The notes: generated by a model from the sequence alone, not told the origin. A stretch of DNA of 64,000 bases from Micromonospora humi (GCF_900090105.1 NZ_FMDM01000002.1:1-64000), one strand, 5' to 3'; numbered from the stretch's first letter, positions 19,755-28,703 are shown. Numbers and translations: made by a program.

Positions 19755-19952
19755 ATGGACCCCTCCGCGATCTGGCGGGACAAGAACCACAGATGGCGCA
19801 TCGAGGCGTATCGGGCCCCGGACCTGCGGTTCGCCATCTTCGCCACCAACGGCACCACCGAGTCGGCGCCGCTGTGGCTGTTCGGGATGGCCGCGCTGGC
19901 CCGCTGGCTGATGACGCACGCGGTCTCCCTCGACGACCTGGAGACCGACTGA
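19755..19952 (+). CDS. Small conserved-type hypothetical protein
   Basis: A 65-residue protein with alternating aromatic and charged residues (IWRDKNHRWRIEAYRAPDLRF) and a mildly hydrophobic helix (APLWLFGMAALARWLM), ending DDLETD. TACCGT at 19743-19748 lies six bases before the ATG, so this gene is probably leaderless. It is too short for a functional call and no family is recognised. Confidence 0.6.
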   Translation: MDPSAIWRDKNHRWRIEAYRAPDLRFAIFATNGTTESAPLWLFGMAALARWLMTHAVSLDDLETD

Positions 19953-20018
19953 CCCGAACGGGGGACATCCGGGGCGAACCGCGGGCCCGGTGCCACCGCC
20001 GGCCATACCGTGCGGGGC

Positions 20019-20204
20019 GTGAAGGACCGAGGACTGCGGACGTTCGTCACCGTGCTCGCCGGGCTGGCGGTGATCTACTTCGGCGCCACCGGGCACCGTG
20101 CCAGCGGCGGCGAGGGCGGCGGCATCTCCGGCGGCGTGGTGCTGCTCGCGCTGCTCGCCTCGCTGCTGGCCTGGCACCTGACCCGGCCCGGGCCGGCCAA
20201 GTAG
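20019..20204 (+). CDS. Small two-helix membrane protein
   Basis: A 61-residue protein with two hydrophobic segments (FVTVLAGLAVIYFGATG and GGVVLLALLASLLAWHL) joined by a glycine-rich loop. The GTG at 20019 is chosen over the GTG nine bases upstream because a -10-like TACCGT at 20006-20011 would start transcription right at it. The function is unknown. It converges on the HhH-GPD gene ten bases beyond its stop. Confidence 0.55.
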   Translation: MKDRGLRTFVTVLAGLAVIYFGATGHRASGGEGGGISGGVVLLALLASLLAWHLTRPGPAK

Positions 20205-20214
20205 CCGCGTCGGC

Positions 20215-20871
20215 TCAACCGGACGCCGCGGCGGTGCGGCTCACCTCGCCGGCCGACTCCTCGCCGAGCGCCACCCGCACCAGCGCCGACGCCAGCCGCC
20301 CGAAGTCCGCCTCCCCGACCAGCCCGACCAGGCTGCCCGGGTTCGCCGGCAGGCCGAGGCGCCGGGCCCCGGCCAGGGTCCGCCGGTCGGCGTACGGGCG
20401 CACGTCGGGCCAGACCGCCTGCGCCTCGCGCAGGAAGATGTCCGCGCCGGTCGGGCCGATGCCGGGGAACTCGGTGAGGAACCGGCGCAGCACCGTCCGG
20501 TCCGCGCCGGCCTCCCGGTGCAGCCGGCGCAGGTCGCCGTGCCACCGGTCCAGGCAGAGCCGGGCGCCGGTGCCGAGCATGGTGGCGGTCCGCTCGTCGT
20601 AGCGCCGGTAGTGACCCCGACCCAGCGCGTCCACCCGTTGCTGCCAGCTCGCCGCCTCCATCGCCTGCGGGGTGCGCCAACCGGCGGTGAACAACTCCCG
20701 CGCCGCGGCCACCGCCACGCTCGCCCGGATCCGGGTGCTCAGCAGCGTGGTGAGCACCAGCAGCTGGTAGAGCGGGCCGGGCCGGTCCGCGAGGGTGATC
20801 CCGGCCTCCTCCGCGTACGTGCGGGACTGCCGGTCCAGCAGGGCTCGCGCCACGTTCCGATCGTCCGCCAT
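20215..20871 (-). CDS. HhH-GPD superfamily protein (endonuclease III-like)
   Basis: A 218-residue all-helical protein. The helix-hairpin-helix is FPGIGPTGADIFLRE (about 141-155), preceded by LLSTRIRASVAVAAARELF, which matches the start of the glycosylase fold. The catalytic Lys of true endonuclease III and its four-cysteine iron-sulfur loop are not evident, so glycosylase activity is uncertain. It could be an inactive or divergent DNA-binding member. Confidence 0.78.
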   Translation of the reverse strand: MADDRNVARALLDRQSRTYAEEAGITLADRPGPLYQLLVLTTLLSTRIRASVAVAAARELFTAGWRTPQAMEAASWQQRVDALGRGHYRRYDERTATMLGTGARLCLDRWHGDLRRLHREAGADRTVLRRFLTEFPGIGPTGADIFLREAQAVWPDVRPYADRRTLAGARRLGLPANPGSLVGLVGEADFGRLASALVRVALGEESAGEVSRTAAASG

Positions 20872-20998
20872 TCGTCCCGGTTACCCACCGGGAGCCGGAC
20901 CAGACCCCGACGCGGTGGCGGAATGCGCCGGGCGGCGGCGGGTACCCCGCTCACGTGCCCGGTCGACGGCCGTGCGCACCCACCGGAGGGAGAGACCT

Positions 20999-21205
20999 GT
21001 GGTCAAGCCGCAGCAGGAGGAACTTCGCCGCAACGACCTCGGCGCGACCAGCCAGGACAGCCGGAAGTCCGCCGTCGGCGGCGGGGACCGCTCGCGTGGC
21101 GGTGGCACGTCGAACGCCGACGCGGGGCGGCCGGTGCCGAAGGGGCAGACGTCGCCGTACGGCCCGGCCGGTGAGCCGGTGGCCGACGACGCCAGCGACC
21201 GCTGA
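20999..21205 (+). CDS. Small hydrophilic protein of unknown function
   Basis: A 68-residue Gly/Ser/Asp/Arg-rich protein, predicted to be disordered, starting at a GTG with GGAGGG seven bases upstream. Sequences of this kind (KPQQEELRRNDLGATSQDSR) are common next to stress genes in Micromonosporaceae, but I know no function. The good ribosome site supports it being real despite low complexity. Confidence 0.5.
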   Translation: MVKPQQEELRRNDLGATSQDSRKSAVGGGDRSRGGGTSNADAGRPVPKGQTSPYGPAGEPVADDASDR

Positions 21206-21210
21206 GCGGG

Positions 21211-21675
21211 TCACGACGACGGCCGCAGCCTCCGCCAGGTGGCCGCGGCCGTCAACCCGTACGCCAGGTGCGGCACCAGGTCGGAGAGCCAGTCGATCCG
21301 GCGCCAGGTGCGCGGGTCGGTGACACCGAGCAGCGTCATCGAGCTGTCCGAGACGGCCATCACCCCGCCGCCGAGCAGCGGCACGGCCACCGGCAGCGGC
21401 ACCCGCCGGTGGGCGGCGAGCAGACCGAAGGCCGCCCCGGCCGCGATCCCGGTGACGTATCCGAGCACCGGCCCCAGGCCGGCCCGGCGGTTCGCGGCCT
21501 CCTCCACCGGCCCCAGGTCGACGTGCGCCACGTCGGCGAGTCGGCCGGCGGTCGTCTCCGGGGTGGTGCTCGCCGGGCGGGCCCGTACCGTCATGTCGAG
21601 ATAGCTGACCACGTTGAGCACGGCGCTGCCGACGGCGCCCGCGATGGCGCCGTCGACCAGCGGTGCCGCCCTCAC
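21211..21675 (-). CDS. Small membrane protein of unknown function
   Basis: A 154-residue protein with about four hydrophobic segments: GAIAGAVGSAVLNVVSYLDM, VLGYVTGIAAGAAFGLL, PVAVPLLGGGVMAVSDSS and a weak C-terminal helix HLAYGLTAAATW. There is no recognised catalytic motif. Its ATG overlaps the stop of the 69-residue gene upstream (ATGA), so the two are translationally coupled. Confidence 0.7.
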   Translation of the reverse strand: MRAAPLVDGAIAGAVGSAVLNVVSYLDMTVRARPASTTPETTAGRLADVAHVDLGPVEEAANRRAGLGPVLGYVTGIAAGAAFGLLAAHRRVPLPVAVPLLGGGVMAVSDSSMTLLGVTDPRTWRRIDWLSDLVPHLAYGLTAAATWRRLRPSS

Positions 21676-21881
21676 TTCGGGTCGCCCGGTTCGCGCTCAC
21701 CCTTGGGTCCGTAGGTCCGTTCGCCCCGCACGACGCCCCGCTGACCCCGGTCGTCCTGCAGGATCCGGTTGGCCACCTGGTTCGCCTCCTGGTCGGCGGC
21801 CCGTCCGGACTGCTCGACGCGGTCGCGCAGGCGTGCCCGCTGCTTGTCGTACGCGTTGCTGCCCGGCCGTGGTCCTGGCAT
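21672..21881 (-). CDS. Small charged protein coupled to a membrane protein
   Basis: A 69-residue hydrophilic protein beginning MPGPRPGSNAYDKQRARLRD, with a GGAGGAGG ribosome site directly upstream. The central part is helical (RVEQSGRAADQEANQVANRI) and the end is charged. It may be a soluble partner of the membrane protein whose start it overlaps. The family is not recognised. Confidence 0.65.
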   Translation of the reverse strand: MPGPRPGSNAYDKQRARLRDRVEQSGRAADQEANQVANRILQDDRGQRGVVRGERTYGPKGEREPGDPK

Positions 21882-21945
21882 CGCCGCCTCCTCCGGTCGC
21901 TTCGGCTGACGGCACCGTCTACCCGCCCGGGGCGCGGACAACCGT

Positions 21946-22827
21946 TCAGTCGGGGGCGCGCACCACCGCGACCGGACAGTCGGCGCGGTGCAGCACCGCC
22001 TGGCTCACCGAGCCGAGCAGCAGCCCGGTCAGCTCGCCGCGCCCCTGCCGGCCGACCACGACCAGCTGGGCGTCGCGCGAGGCCGCGGTGAGCGCCGCGA
22101 CCGGGCGGGCGTGCACGACCTCGCGGGTCACCGGCAGATCCGGCCAGCGCTCGTCGATGCCGGCCAGTGTCTCGGTCAGCGCCCGTTCCTCCTCGTCGCG
22201 TACCTGGTCCTCGTCGTACACCAGGGGTTGCATGTCGCCCGGCCCCCGCGAGGTCGGATGGGTCCAGGCGTGCACGGCGTGCAGGCGGGCGCCGCGCGCG
22301 GACGCGGTGCCGGCGGCGAACTCGACCGCGTCGCGGGACAGCGGCGAGCCGTCCACGCCGACCACCACCGGGCCGGCGGCGCGGTCCGTGCCGCGGGCGA
22401 TCAGCACCGGGCAGTCGGCGTGCGAGGCGACCTGCACCGCGACGGAGCCGACCACCAGCGCGGCGAAGCCGCCGAGACCCCGGTCGCCGAGCACCACCAG
22501 CGCGGCGGCGGGGGACTCACCGAGCAGCACGGCGGCCGCCTCCCCGTCGATGATCTCGCCGGTGATCCGCAGCCCGGGGCACTCCGCCCGGGCCACCGCG
22601 ACCGCGTCGGTGACCAGTTGCTCGGCCTGGTGGCGCAGGCCGGCCCCGGGCGGCGACTGCGCGGGCGCGGACACCGGCACGCGCAGCAGGGGCCAGATGA
22701 AGGCGTGCACCACCCGCAGCGGGCGGTTGCGGCGGTCGGCCTCCCGGGCCGCCAGGCGTACCGCCCGGGCCGCCGGCTCCGAGCCGTCCACGCCCACCAC
22801 CACTGCCGCGCCGTTCGCCGAGTTCAC
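21946..22827 (-). CDS. Tandem-domain universal stress protein
   Basis: A 293-residue protein of two UspA domains (about 8-148 and 155-292). Each begins with VVVGVDGS and ends with an ATP-binding loop: GDRGLGGFAALVVGS in the first and GRQGRGELTGLLLGS in the second. Both loops keep the G-2x-G-9x-G(S/T) spacing, so both domains should bind ATP. Such proteins respond to hypoxia and other stress in actinobacteria. Start chosen at GTG 22827; earlier in-frame starts give a non-homologous extension. Confidence 0.92.
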   Translation of the reverse strand: MNSANGAAVVVGVDGSEPAARAVRLAAREADRRNRPLRVVHAFIWPLLRVPVSAPAQSPPGAGLRHQAEQLVTDAVAVARAECPGLRITGEIIDGEAAAVLLGESPAAALVVLGDRGLGGFAALVVGSVAVQVASHADCPVLIARGTDRAAGPVVVGVDGSPLSRDAVEFAAGTASARGARLHAVHAWTHPTSRGPGDMQPLVYDEDQVRDEEERALTETLAGIDERWPDLPVTREVVHARPVAALTAASRDAQLVVVGRQGRGELTGLLLGSVSQAVLHRADCPVAVVRAPD

Positions 22828-22955
22828 CCCGTGCCTCCCGTCGCCGGCCGCCCTGGCGTCAGTATCGCGGCCGGCGTGGCCCCGCCGGGCCGATACCGCG
22901 TGAGTGGACCGCTCGGTACGCTGGCGGTCAGCGCCCAGGGGAGGGAGCCTCGTCG

Positions 22956-23702
22956 ATGGCCGCACCGGAGGCACCGAGCACCGCCCGCATGATCGACCAC
23001 TGGCTCGGCGGCCGGCACCACCGCCCGGTGGACGTGGCGGCGGCATCCGCGTTCGAGGCGGCGTACGGGCCGTGTGCGGCGATCTTCCGCTCGTTGCGGG
23101 GCTTCCTGGGCCGGGCGGTGCGGGCGATCGCCGCCGAGGGTGTCGACGGCTTCCTGGTGTTCGGCGCCGGCGTCCCGACCTGCGGCAACGTGCACGAGGT
23201 GGTGCCGGATGCCACAGTCCTCTACACCGATGTCGACCCGGAGACGGTCCGGCTCGGCCGGCGTCTGCTGGCCGGCAGCGACCGGGTGGGCTACGGCCAC
23301 GGTGACGCCACCGACATCGGTACCCTCGACCCGGCCCTGCTGCGCCGCTTCGTGCCGGGGTGGGGGCGTCGGCCGGTCGGGGTGGTCTTCCTCGGGCTGG
23401 CCGCGTTCCTGGACGACGACACGCTCGCCCGCACCCTCGACGAGCTGTACGAGGCGGTGGCGCCGGGCAGTTGGCTGGCGATCGACGTCGACGGCGAGGA
23501 GCTGGCCGGGCACCCGGAGGCGTTGGCCATGATGGGTCCGGCGTTCCGGATGCGCGCGCCCGAGCGGTTCGCGCCGCTGCTCGGTCGGTGGCGACCCACG
23601 GTCGAGGGCGTCGTGCCGGTCGCCCGGTGGCGGCCGGTGGGCGAGCCGGAGCCGGTGCCGGACGCGTTCTACGGCGCGTTGGCGCAGCGTCCGGCCGGCT
23701 GA
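22956..23702 (+). CDS. SAM-dependent methyltransferase-fold protein (PF04672-like)
   Basis: A 248-residue protein beginning with PSTARMIDHWLGGRHHRPVD, the N-terminal signature of the actinobacterial family once called DUF574. The usual GSGxPT glycine motif is changed to GAGVPTCGNVHEV, followed by VLYTDVDPETV, which supplies the acidic residue for SAM ribose. The target of these methyltransferases is unknown. A GGGGAGGGAG ribosome site precedes ATG 22956. Related proteins are usually somewhat longer (about 265). Confidence 0.82.
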   Translation: MAAPEAPSTARMIDHWLGGRHHRPVDVAAASAFEAAYGPCAAIFRSLRGFLGRAVRAIAAEGVDGFLVFGAGVPTCGNVHEVVPDATVLYTDVDPETVRLGRRLLAGSDRVGYGHGDATDIGTLDPALLRRFVPGWGRRPVGVVFLGLAAFLDDDTLARTLDELYEAVAPGSWLAIDVDGEELAGHPEALAMMGPAFRMRAPERFAPLLGRWRPTVEGVVPVARWRPVGEPEPVPDAFYGALAQRPAG

Positions 23703-23782
23703 CCGGCACCCCCGGCCCGGTGTCGGTGGCCCTCCGTATGATGTTTGCCCTGTAGCAATAGTCGTCATCGGAGGATGAGCAC

Positions 23783-24970
23783 ATGCCGGAGGCGTCCGGA
23801 CCGGTGTCGCGTGCCCTGCGCACGGCGCCACCCGACCAGCTGGCGGAGGCCGCGGAAGCGGTGCTCCGTCAGACGTTCGGCGCGGTGCGGGCGGAGGTGT
23901 TCGTCGCCGACTACCGGTCCAGCGGCCTCTGGCCGGTGCTGGACCCGGATCGGCCCGACGGCGGCCCGCTCCGCTCCCACGGCGTGGCCCAGCGCTGTTT
24001 CAGCAGTCAGCAGCCGGTGTTGGACACGGCTGACGACGGCCGCTGCCGCGCCTACCTGCCGCTGTCGGTGTGGGGGGAGCGGCTCGGCGTGCTGATGGTG
24101 GAGCTGCCGGCCACGCCGGACGCGGAGACCGTCGCCGCCGCGCGGGAGGCGGCCGGCGACCTGGCGGTGGCGATCCGGGCGGCCGACCGGGAGACCGACC
24201 GCTACCGCCGGGCGCGCCGCCGGGAACGGCTCAGCATGGCCGCGGAGATGCAGTGGGACCTGCTGCCCGGGCGCAGCGTCCGGCACGGCGACGTGTTGCT
24301 GGCCGGGCAGCTCGAACCGGCCTACACGGTGGGCGGCGACCACTTCGACTGGTCGGTCGACGGTGATCGGCTCACCGTCACGGTGCTCAACGGCGCCGGC
24401 AACGGGTTGTCCGCGTCCTTGCTCACCGCGGTGACCGTGAACGCCATGCGCAACGCGCGCCGCTCCGGCGGCAGCCTGGTCGAGCAGGCGGAGCTGGCCT
24501 CCGACACGATCTTCTACCAGCACCGCGGGGAGCGGCACGTGGCCACGCTGCTGCTGGAGCTGGACGACCGGCGCGGCGTGGTGCGGGCGGTGGACGCCGG
24601 TTCCCCGCACGTGTTGCGGCTGCGCGGCGGCCGGGTCACCCGGGTCACGCTGGAGCAGCAGCTTCCGTTGGGCATGTTCGCCGAGACCCGCTACGCGGTG
24701 CAGGAGTTCGGCCTGGAGCCGGGGGACCGGCTGTTCGTGGTCAGCGACGGGGTGTACGCGGCGGAGCCGGACGAGCAGGAGCCCTACGGGAATCGAGCGA
24801 TGGCGCGGGCGATGCGGTCCACTCGGCTGCAGCCGGCGACCGAGGCAGTTGGTACGGTGATGCGCGAACTGCACGCGTATCATGCCGACGCGGATCTCCG
24901 CGACGACGCGGTCGTCGTCTGCCTGGACTGGCGCGGTTCCAGCCGGTCGGACGACGTCACCGGGCAGTGA
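23783..24970 (+). CDS. GAF-SpoIIE (PP2C-type) protein phosphatase
   Basis: A 395-residue signalling protein. A GAF-like sensor domain spans about 10-140. A linker helix (RYRRARRRERLSMAAEMQWDLLP) leads into the SpoIIE phosphatase domain (about 165-385) with VGGDHFDW, which holds metal-binding Asp, VLNGAGNGLSASLL, and VVSDGVYAAEP. In several positions where the family has DGMGHG, this protein has NGAGNG, and the missing Asp could weaken activity. Such phosphatases act on anti-anti-sigma factors; no partner is encoded nearby. A TATGAT -10 candidate lies at 23737-23742. Confidence 0.85.
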   Translation: MPEASGPVSRALRTAPPDQLAEAAEAVLRQTFGAVRAEVFVADYRSSGLWPVLDPDRPDGGPLRSHGVAQRCFSSQQPVLDTADDGRCRAYLPLSVWGERLGVLMVELPATPDAETVAAAREAAGDLAVAIRAADRETDRYRRARRRERLSMAAEMQWDLLPGRSVRHGDVLLAGQLEPAYTVGGDHFDWSVDGDRLTVTVLNGAGNGLSASLLTAVTVNAMRNARRSGGSLVEQAELASDTIFYQHRGERHVATLLLELDDRRGVVRAVDAGSPHVLRLRGGRVTRVTLEQQLPLGMFAETRYAVQEFGLEPGDRLFVVSDGVYAAEPDEQEPYGNRAMARAMRSTRLQPATEAVGTVMRELHAYHADADLRDDAVVVCLDWRGSSRSDDVTGQ

Positions 24971-25018
24971 CCGGAGCGGCGGAGCGAACACGAGCGAGAC
25001 GATCGCAGGGGACAGCGG

Positions 25019-25489
25019 GTGGAGCGACCTCCGAATCTTGCCGCGGCCGTCGAGGCGGCTGCCGGGGCGCTCATCGGTGTGCTCGACTCCGCCGTCTCGC
25101 GGGACACCGTCAGCGTCTCGCCCACCCAGTTGCGGGTGCTGTCGCTGATCATGTCGCACCCGGACACCAACGTGAACCGGCTGGCCGAGCTGCTGGACGT
25201 GGTGCCGTCGTCGGCCAGCCGGCTCTGCGACCGGCTGGAGGCGGTGGGCCTGTTGCGTCGGGTGGCCGATCCGCGCGACCGCCGCGAGGTGCGCCTGCTG
25301 CCGACGAACGCCGCCGAGTCGCTGCTGCGGGAACTGCAGGAGCGACGGCACCGGGCGGTGCAGGCCGTGCTCGACCGGATGCCCAACCGGGTGCAGCACG
25401 AGCTGCTGCTGGCGCTGCTCGCGTTCGGCCAGGCGGCCACCATGAACGCGCCGCAGACCGGCTCCGACTCGACCGCGCGCACCGCCTGA
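25019..25489 (+). CDS. MarR-family transcriptional regulator
   Basis: A 156-residue regulator with the MarR winged helix at about 35-110: VSPTQLRVLSLIMSHPDTNV, NRLAELLDVVPSSASRLCDR and RRVADPRDRREVRLLPT. GTG start 48 bases after the phosphatase stop, which suggests joint transcription. The target could be either this operon or the divergent-looking 25.5 kb intergenic region, where CTAGTGTCCTAG (25523-25534) and a larger inverted repeat lie. Confidence 0.85.
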   Translation: MERPPNLAAAVEAAAGALIGVLDSAVSRDTVSVSPTQLRVLSLIMSHPDTNVNRLAELLDVVPSSASRLCDRLEAVGLLRRVADPRDRREVRLLPTNAAESLLRELQERRHRAVQAVLDRMPNRVQHELLLALLAFGQAATMNAPQTGSDSTARTA

Positions 25490-25522
25490 TGTCCGGTCCG
25501 CCGCACCGGCTCCCGCATTCAG

Positions 25523-25569
25523 CTAGTGTCCTAGGATGCCTTAGCCGCTGTGACGGTCACCACCGTCAC
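25523..25569. promoter_or_regulatory. Candidate operator/hairpin region after marR
   Basis: CTAGTGTCCTAG (25523-25534; 4-bp arms) is followed by an 8-bp perfect inverted repeat, 25550-25557 with 25562-25569, separated by 4 nt. The region lies between the marR stop and the CDP-alcohol transferase cluster (25490-25769). Either a terminator for marR or a repressor site is possible. Confidence 0.4.
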
Positions 25570-25769
25570 GACACTGAGCAGCCACGCAGCGCAGCGGGCG
25601 GAGCACGTGGGGGAGCCCGATATAGTGGCAGCGCAACTGGCCGGCGCATGATCGATTCGATGGTGGGCCGCATCGGGGAGGGCGCCGGCATCTGACCGGC
25701 CGACAACGCGCACGTTCTTCCGGCGGCCGCTCGTACGGCTGCCGGACCGTGCTGCGAAGGGGGGTTGGG

Positions 25770-26405
25770 GTGTCGCGTGGGCCGGCTCCGGCGGAGCACC
25801 CGGGGGATGGTTCGACGGCCGCGGCCGATCGCGTCCTCACCCTGCCCAACCTGATCAGCTTCGTGCGGCTGCTGGGTGTGCCGCTCTTCCTCTGGCTCTT
25901 CCTCGTCGTCCGGGCCGACGTGATCGCCGTTGCGGTGCTGGCCGTGGGCGGCACCAGCGACTGGGTGGACGGCTGGATCGCGCGACGGATGCGCCAGGTG
26001 AGCCGGCTGGGCGAGCTGCTGGACCCGCTGGCCGACCGGCTCTACATCCTGGCGACGCTGCTCGCGTTCACCGCCCGCGAGGTGGTGCCCTGGCAGTTCA
26101 CCGCCGCGCTGCTGGCCCGTGAGCTGCTGCTGCTCGGCTCGCTGGGGGTGCTGCGCCGCCACGGCTACGGCCCGCCGCCGGTCCACTACGTGGGCAAGAC
26201 CGCGACGTTCCTGCTGCTGGCCGCGTTCCCGCTCCTGCTGCTGGCCGACGCCGCGCCGGGTGCGGCCACCGCCGCCGGGGCGATCGGGTGGGGGCTGGCG
26301 TGGTGGGGTCTGGTGCTCTACTGGGTCGCCGGCGCGATGTACGTGGTGCAGGCCCGCCGGCTGGTCCGGGAGATGCGGGCCCGGCGCGCGGGAGCGACGG
26401 CATGA
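25770..26405 (+). CDS. pgsA: CDP-alcohol phosphatidyltransferase (PgsA-like)
   Basis: A 211-residue membrane enzyme. The family motif D-2x-DG-2x-AR-8x-G-3x-D-3x-D is complete in SDWVDGWIAR...GELLDPLAD, giving the metal-binding aspartates and nucleophile. Six hydrophobic segments are visible. It transfers a phosphatidyl group from CDP-diacylglycerol to an alcohol; the gene order (before DUF881-Sbp-DUF881-gcvH-garA) matches mycobacterial pgsA2, so phosphatidylglycerophosphate or cardiolipin synthesis is likely but unproven. GTG 25770 is chosen for its AAGGGGG site; another GTG is 21 bases upstream. Confidence 0.85.
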   Translation: MSRGPAPAEHPGDGSTAAADRVLTLPNLISFVRLLGVPLFLWLFLVVRADVIAVAVLAVGGTSDWVDGWIARRMRQVSRLGELLDPLADRLYILATLLAFTAREVVPWQFTAALLARELLLLGSLGVLRRHGYGPPPVHYVGKTATFLLLAAFPLLLLADAAPGAATAAGAIGWGLAWWGLVLYWVAGAMYVVQARRLVREMRARRAGATA

Positions 26406-27343
26406 CGGCGCCGCCGCGCGACGCCGAGCGCGACCCGTCGGCGCGGGTGTACGCGCCGGACTTCCTGACCGAGCTGTTCCGCAATCCGCTGGATCCGGGT
26501 TACCGCGACGCGGCGGCGCGACGTGCGACGGGTCCGGTGTCGCGGGCGCGGCAGGTGCTGGGGCGGCCGGTGAGCCTGGCGGTGTTGGCGGTCATCGGCT
26601 TCCTGTTCGCGGTGGCGTACCAGGAGACGATGGCCGCGGAGCCGAGCCGGGCGACGGCGCGGGCCGGGCTGATCGCCGAGATCAAGCAGCGGGAGGCGGA
26701 GACCGATCGGTTGACCTCCCGGGCGGAGCAGTTGCGCGAGGAGGTCGGCCGGCAGCGGGACGCGGCGCTGGGCGGCTCGCAGGCGTCCCGGTTGCGCGAT
26801 CTGGAGGCGGGCACCGGCCTGGGCCGGGTGCGGGGCGACGGTGTGGTGGTGCGGTTGGCCGACGCCCCGCGCGACCAGGACGCGGTGACGGGCGAGGACG
26901 TGGCGGAGTCGCAGGTGTTGTATTCGGATCTGCAGAAGGTGGCGAACGATCTGTGGGCGGCGGGCGCGGAGGCCGTGTCGATCAACGGGCAGCGGTTGAC
27001 GGCGACGACGACGATCCGGCAGGCCGGTGAGGCGATCCTGGTGGACTACCGGCCGGTGACGAGCCCGTACGAGGTGCAGGCGATCGGGCCGGGGTCGATG
27101 CGGGACAGGTTCGACGACGGCCGGGCGGCGGCGTTGATGCGGGAGGTGGCGCGGACGGAGGGGTTGTCGTTCGGGGTGAAGGAGGTCGACGACCTCACCC
27201 TCCCGGCCGCTCCCGAGCCACGGCTACGCTACGCCGAGCCCTCGGTGAGTCCGAGTCCGTCGGGTTCGCCAGTCGTGGGTTCGTCCAGCCCCGGGCCGTC
27301 CGGCTCGGGTGTTTCCCCCAGTCCCTCCGGAGGTGGCCGATGA
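26402..27343 (+). CDS. DUF881 membrane-anchored protein (first copy)
   Basis: A 313-residue protein. A cytoplasmic N-terminus of about 55 residues precedes one membrane helix (VSLAVLAVIGFLFAVAYQE), then a coiled coil (EIKQREAETDRLTSRAEQLR) and the DUF881 domain (about 130-270; GDGVVVRLADAP, NDLWAAGAEAVSINGQRL). The tail is a Ser/Pro/Gly-rich disordered segment. DUF881 proteins are envelope-associated and conserved next to Sbp and divisome genes; their activity is unknown. Start overlaps the pgsA stop (ATGA). Confidence 0.88.
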   Translation: MTAPPRDAERDPSARVYAPDFLTELFRNPLDPGYRDAAARRATGPVSRARQVLGRPVSLAVLAVIGFLFAVAYQETMAAEPSRATARAGLIAEIKQREAETDRLTSRAEQLREEVGRQRDAALGGSQASRLRDLEAGTGLGRVRGDGVVVRLADAPRDQDAVTGEDVAESQVLYSDLQKVANDLWAAGAEAVSINGQRLTATTTIRQAGEAILVDYRPVTSPYEVQAIGPGSMRDRFDDGRAAALMREVARTEGLSFGVKEVDDLTLPAAPEPRLRYAEPSVSPSPSGSPVVGSSSPGPSGSGVSPSPSGGGR

Positions 27344-27672
27344 TCGCGGTGCTGGCGTTGCTCGCCGGTGTGGTGCTGGGGGTGTACCTGGATCCCACGG
27401 TGCCGGCGGCGTTGCAGCCGTATCTGCCGATCGCGGTGGTGGCCGCGTTGGACGCGGTGTTCGGCGGGGTGCGGGCGAAGCTGGACCGGATCTTCGACGA
27501 CAAGCAGTTCGTGGTGTCGTTCATCTCGAACGTGCTGGTGGCGGGTCTGATCGTGTATCTGGGTGACCAGTTGGGTGTGGGTGGTCAGTTGTCCACCGGC
27601 GTGGTGGTCGTGCTCGGGGTGCGCATCTTCGGGAACGTGGCGGCGATCCGCCGGCACCTGTTCCGGGCGTAG
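27340..27672 (+). CDS. sbp: Small basic protein Sbp (DUF1290)
   Basis: A 110-residue membrane protein with three hydrophobic segments: MIAVLALLAGVVLGVYLDP, PYLPIAVVAALDAVFGGVRA and FISNVLVAGLIVYLGDQLG. The DAVFGGVRAKLD loop and the C-terminal RIFGNVAAIRRHLF are the conserved features of the Sbp family first seen beside the Bacillus fts genes. Start overlaps the preceding DUF881 stop (ATGA). It is sandwiched between the two DUF881 proteins as in mycobacteria, suggesting a shared membrane complex. Confidence 0.9.
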   Translation: MIAVLALLAGVVLGVYLDPTVPAALQPYLPIAVVAALDAVFGGVRAKLDRIFDDKQFVVSFISNVLVAGLIVYLGDQLGVGGQLSTGVVVVLGVRIFGNVAAIRRHLFRA

Positions 27673-27682
27673 GTTGGTGGCG

Positions 27683-28648
27683 ATGAGCGAGGAGCACAGG
27701 GAGACGGGCACGGGGTGGCCGCAGCCGGCGGTGCCGGGGCGGTCGTCGGGTCCGGCGGGTGAGCCGGATCCGCGTCCGGACGCGCCGGATCCGGACGAGT
27801 TGAGCCCGTTGGCCCCGGTGGAGCCGGTGGTGCCCGAGGGCCCGGAGCCCGACCCGGTCGAGCCGGCGCTGCCGGTGGAGCCCGAGGAGTCGGCGGCGCC
27901 GAAGGACGAGCCGGGTGCGGCCGGGTCGGAGCGTGGGCGGGTGCCGGTGGCGCGGCGGTTCACCTCGGCGGGCGCGATGATCGGCGTGTTGCTGGCGTTG
28001 TTGGGTTTCACGCTGGTGGTGCAGCTCAAGACGACGTCGACGGATCCGACGCTCGCGGCGACGCGGGAGGAGGACCTGGTGCGGATCTCGTCGGATCTGG
28101 ATTCGCGGGAGCGGCGGCTGCGTCAGGACATCGAGGCGTTGGAGGAGAGCCAGCGGCAGTTGCGTTCGGGTGCGCAGGGTCGGCAGGCGGCGTTGCAGGA
28201 GGCGACGCGGCGCGCGGACGAGCTGGGCATCCTGGCGGGGACGCTGCCGGCGGTGGGGCCGGGCCTGGAGGTGCGGTTCTCGGGGTCGGGCAAGGCGATG
28301 TCGTCGACGCGGATCCTGGACGCGGTGCAGGAGTTGCGGGGCGCGGGGGCGGAGGCGATGCAGATCCAGGGTGCGGACGGCACCGCGGTGCGGGTCATCG
28401 CGTCGACGTATTTCGTGGACGCCTCCGGTGGTGGTCTGGTGGTGGACGGGCGTCGGTTGGGTGGCCCGTTCACGATCCTGGTGATCGGTGACCCGGCGAC
28501 GATGCGTACGGCTTTGAACATTCCGGGCGGGGTGGTCTCAACGGTGCGGAACAACGGCGGTAACGTGACGTCCGAGGATCGTGAGGTTGTGGAGGTTTCG
28601 CAGCTGCACGCGCCGATCAAGCTGGACCACGCCCGGCCGGTCTCCTGA
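27683..28648 (+). CDS. DUF881 membrane-anchored protein (second copy)
   Basis: A 321-residue paralogue of the gene two positions upstream. The N-terminal about 95 residues are Pro/Glu-rich and disordered, then a helix (AGAMIGVLLALLGFTLVVQL), a coiled coil (LVRISSDLDSRERRLRQDIE) and DUF881 (VGPGLEVRFSGSGK, VQELRGAGAEAMQIQGADGT). It differs from the first copy in its long acidic N-terminal extension and short tail. It ends 55 bases before gcvH. Confidence 0.88.
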   Translation: MSEEHRETGTGWPQPAVPGRSSGPAGEPDPRPDAPDPDELSPLAPVEPVVPEGPEPDPVEPALPVEPEESAAPKDEPGAAGSERGRVPVARRFTSAGAMIGVLLALLGFTLVVQLKTTSTDPTLAATREEDLVRISSDLDSRERRLRQDIEALEESQRQLRSGAQGRQAALQEATRRADELGILAGTLPAVGPGLEVRFSGSGKAMSSTRILDAVQELRGAGAEAMQIQGADGTAVRVIASTYFVDASGGGLVVDGRRLGGPFTILVIGDPATMRTALNIPGGVVSTVRNNGGNVTSEDREVVEVSQLHAPIKLDHARPVS

Positions 28649-28703
28649 CCGGTCGCGGCCGCGCCGGTTCCTCCCGGTGCGCCGATGACGAAGGACGCAG
28701 TTG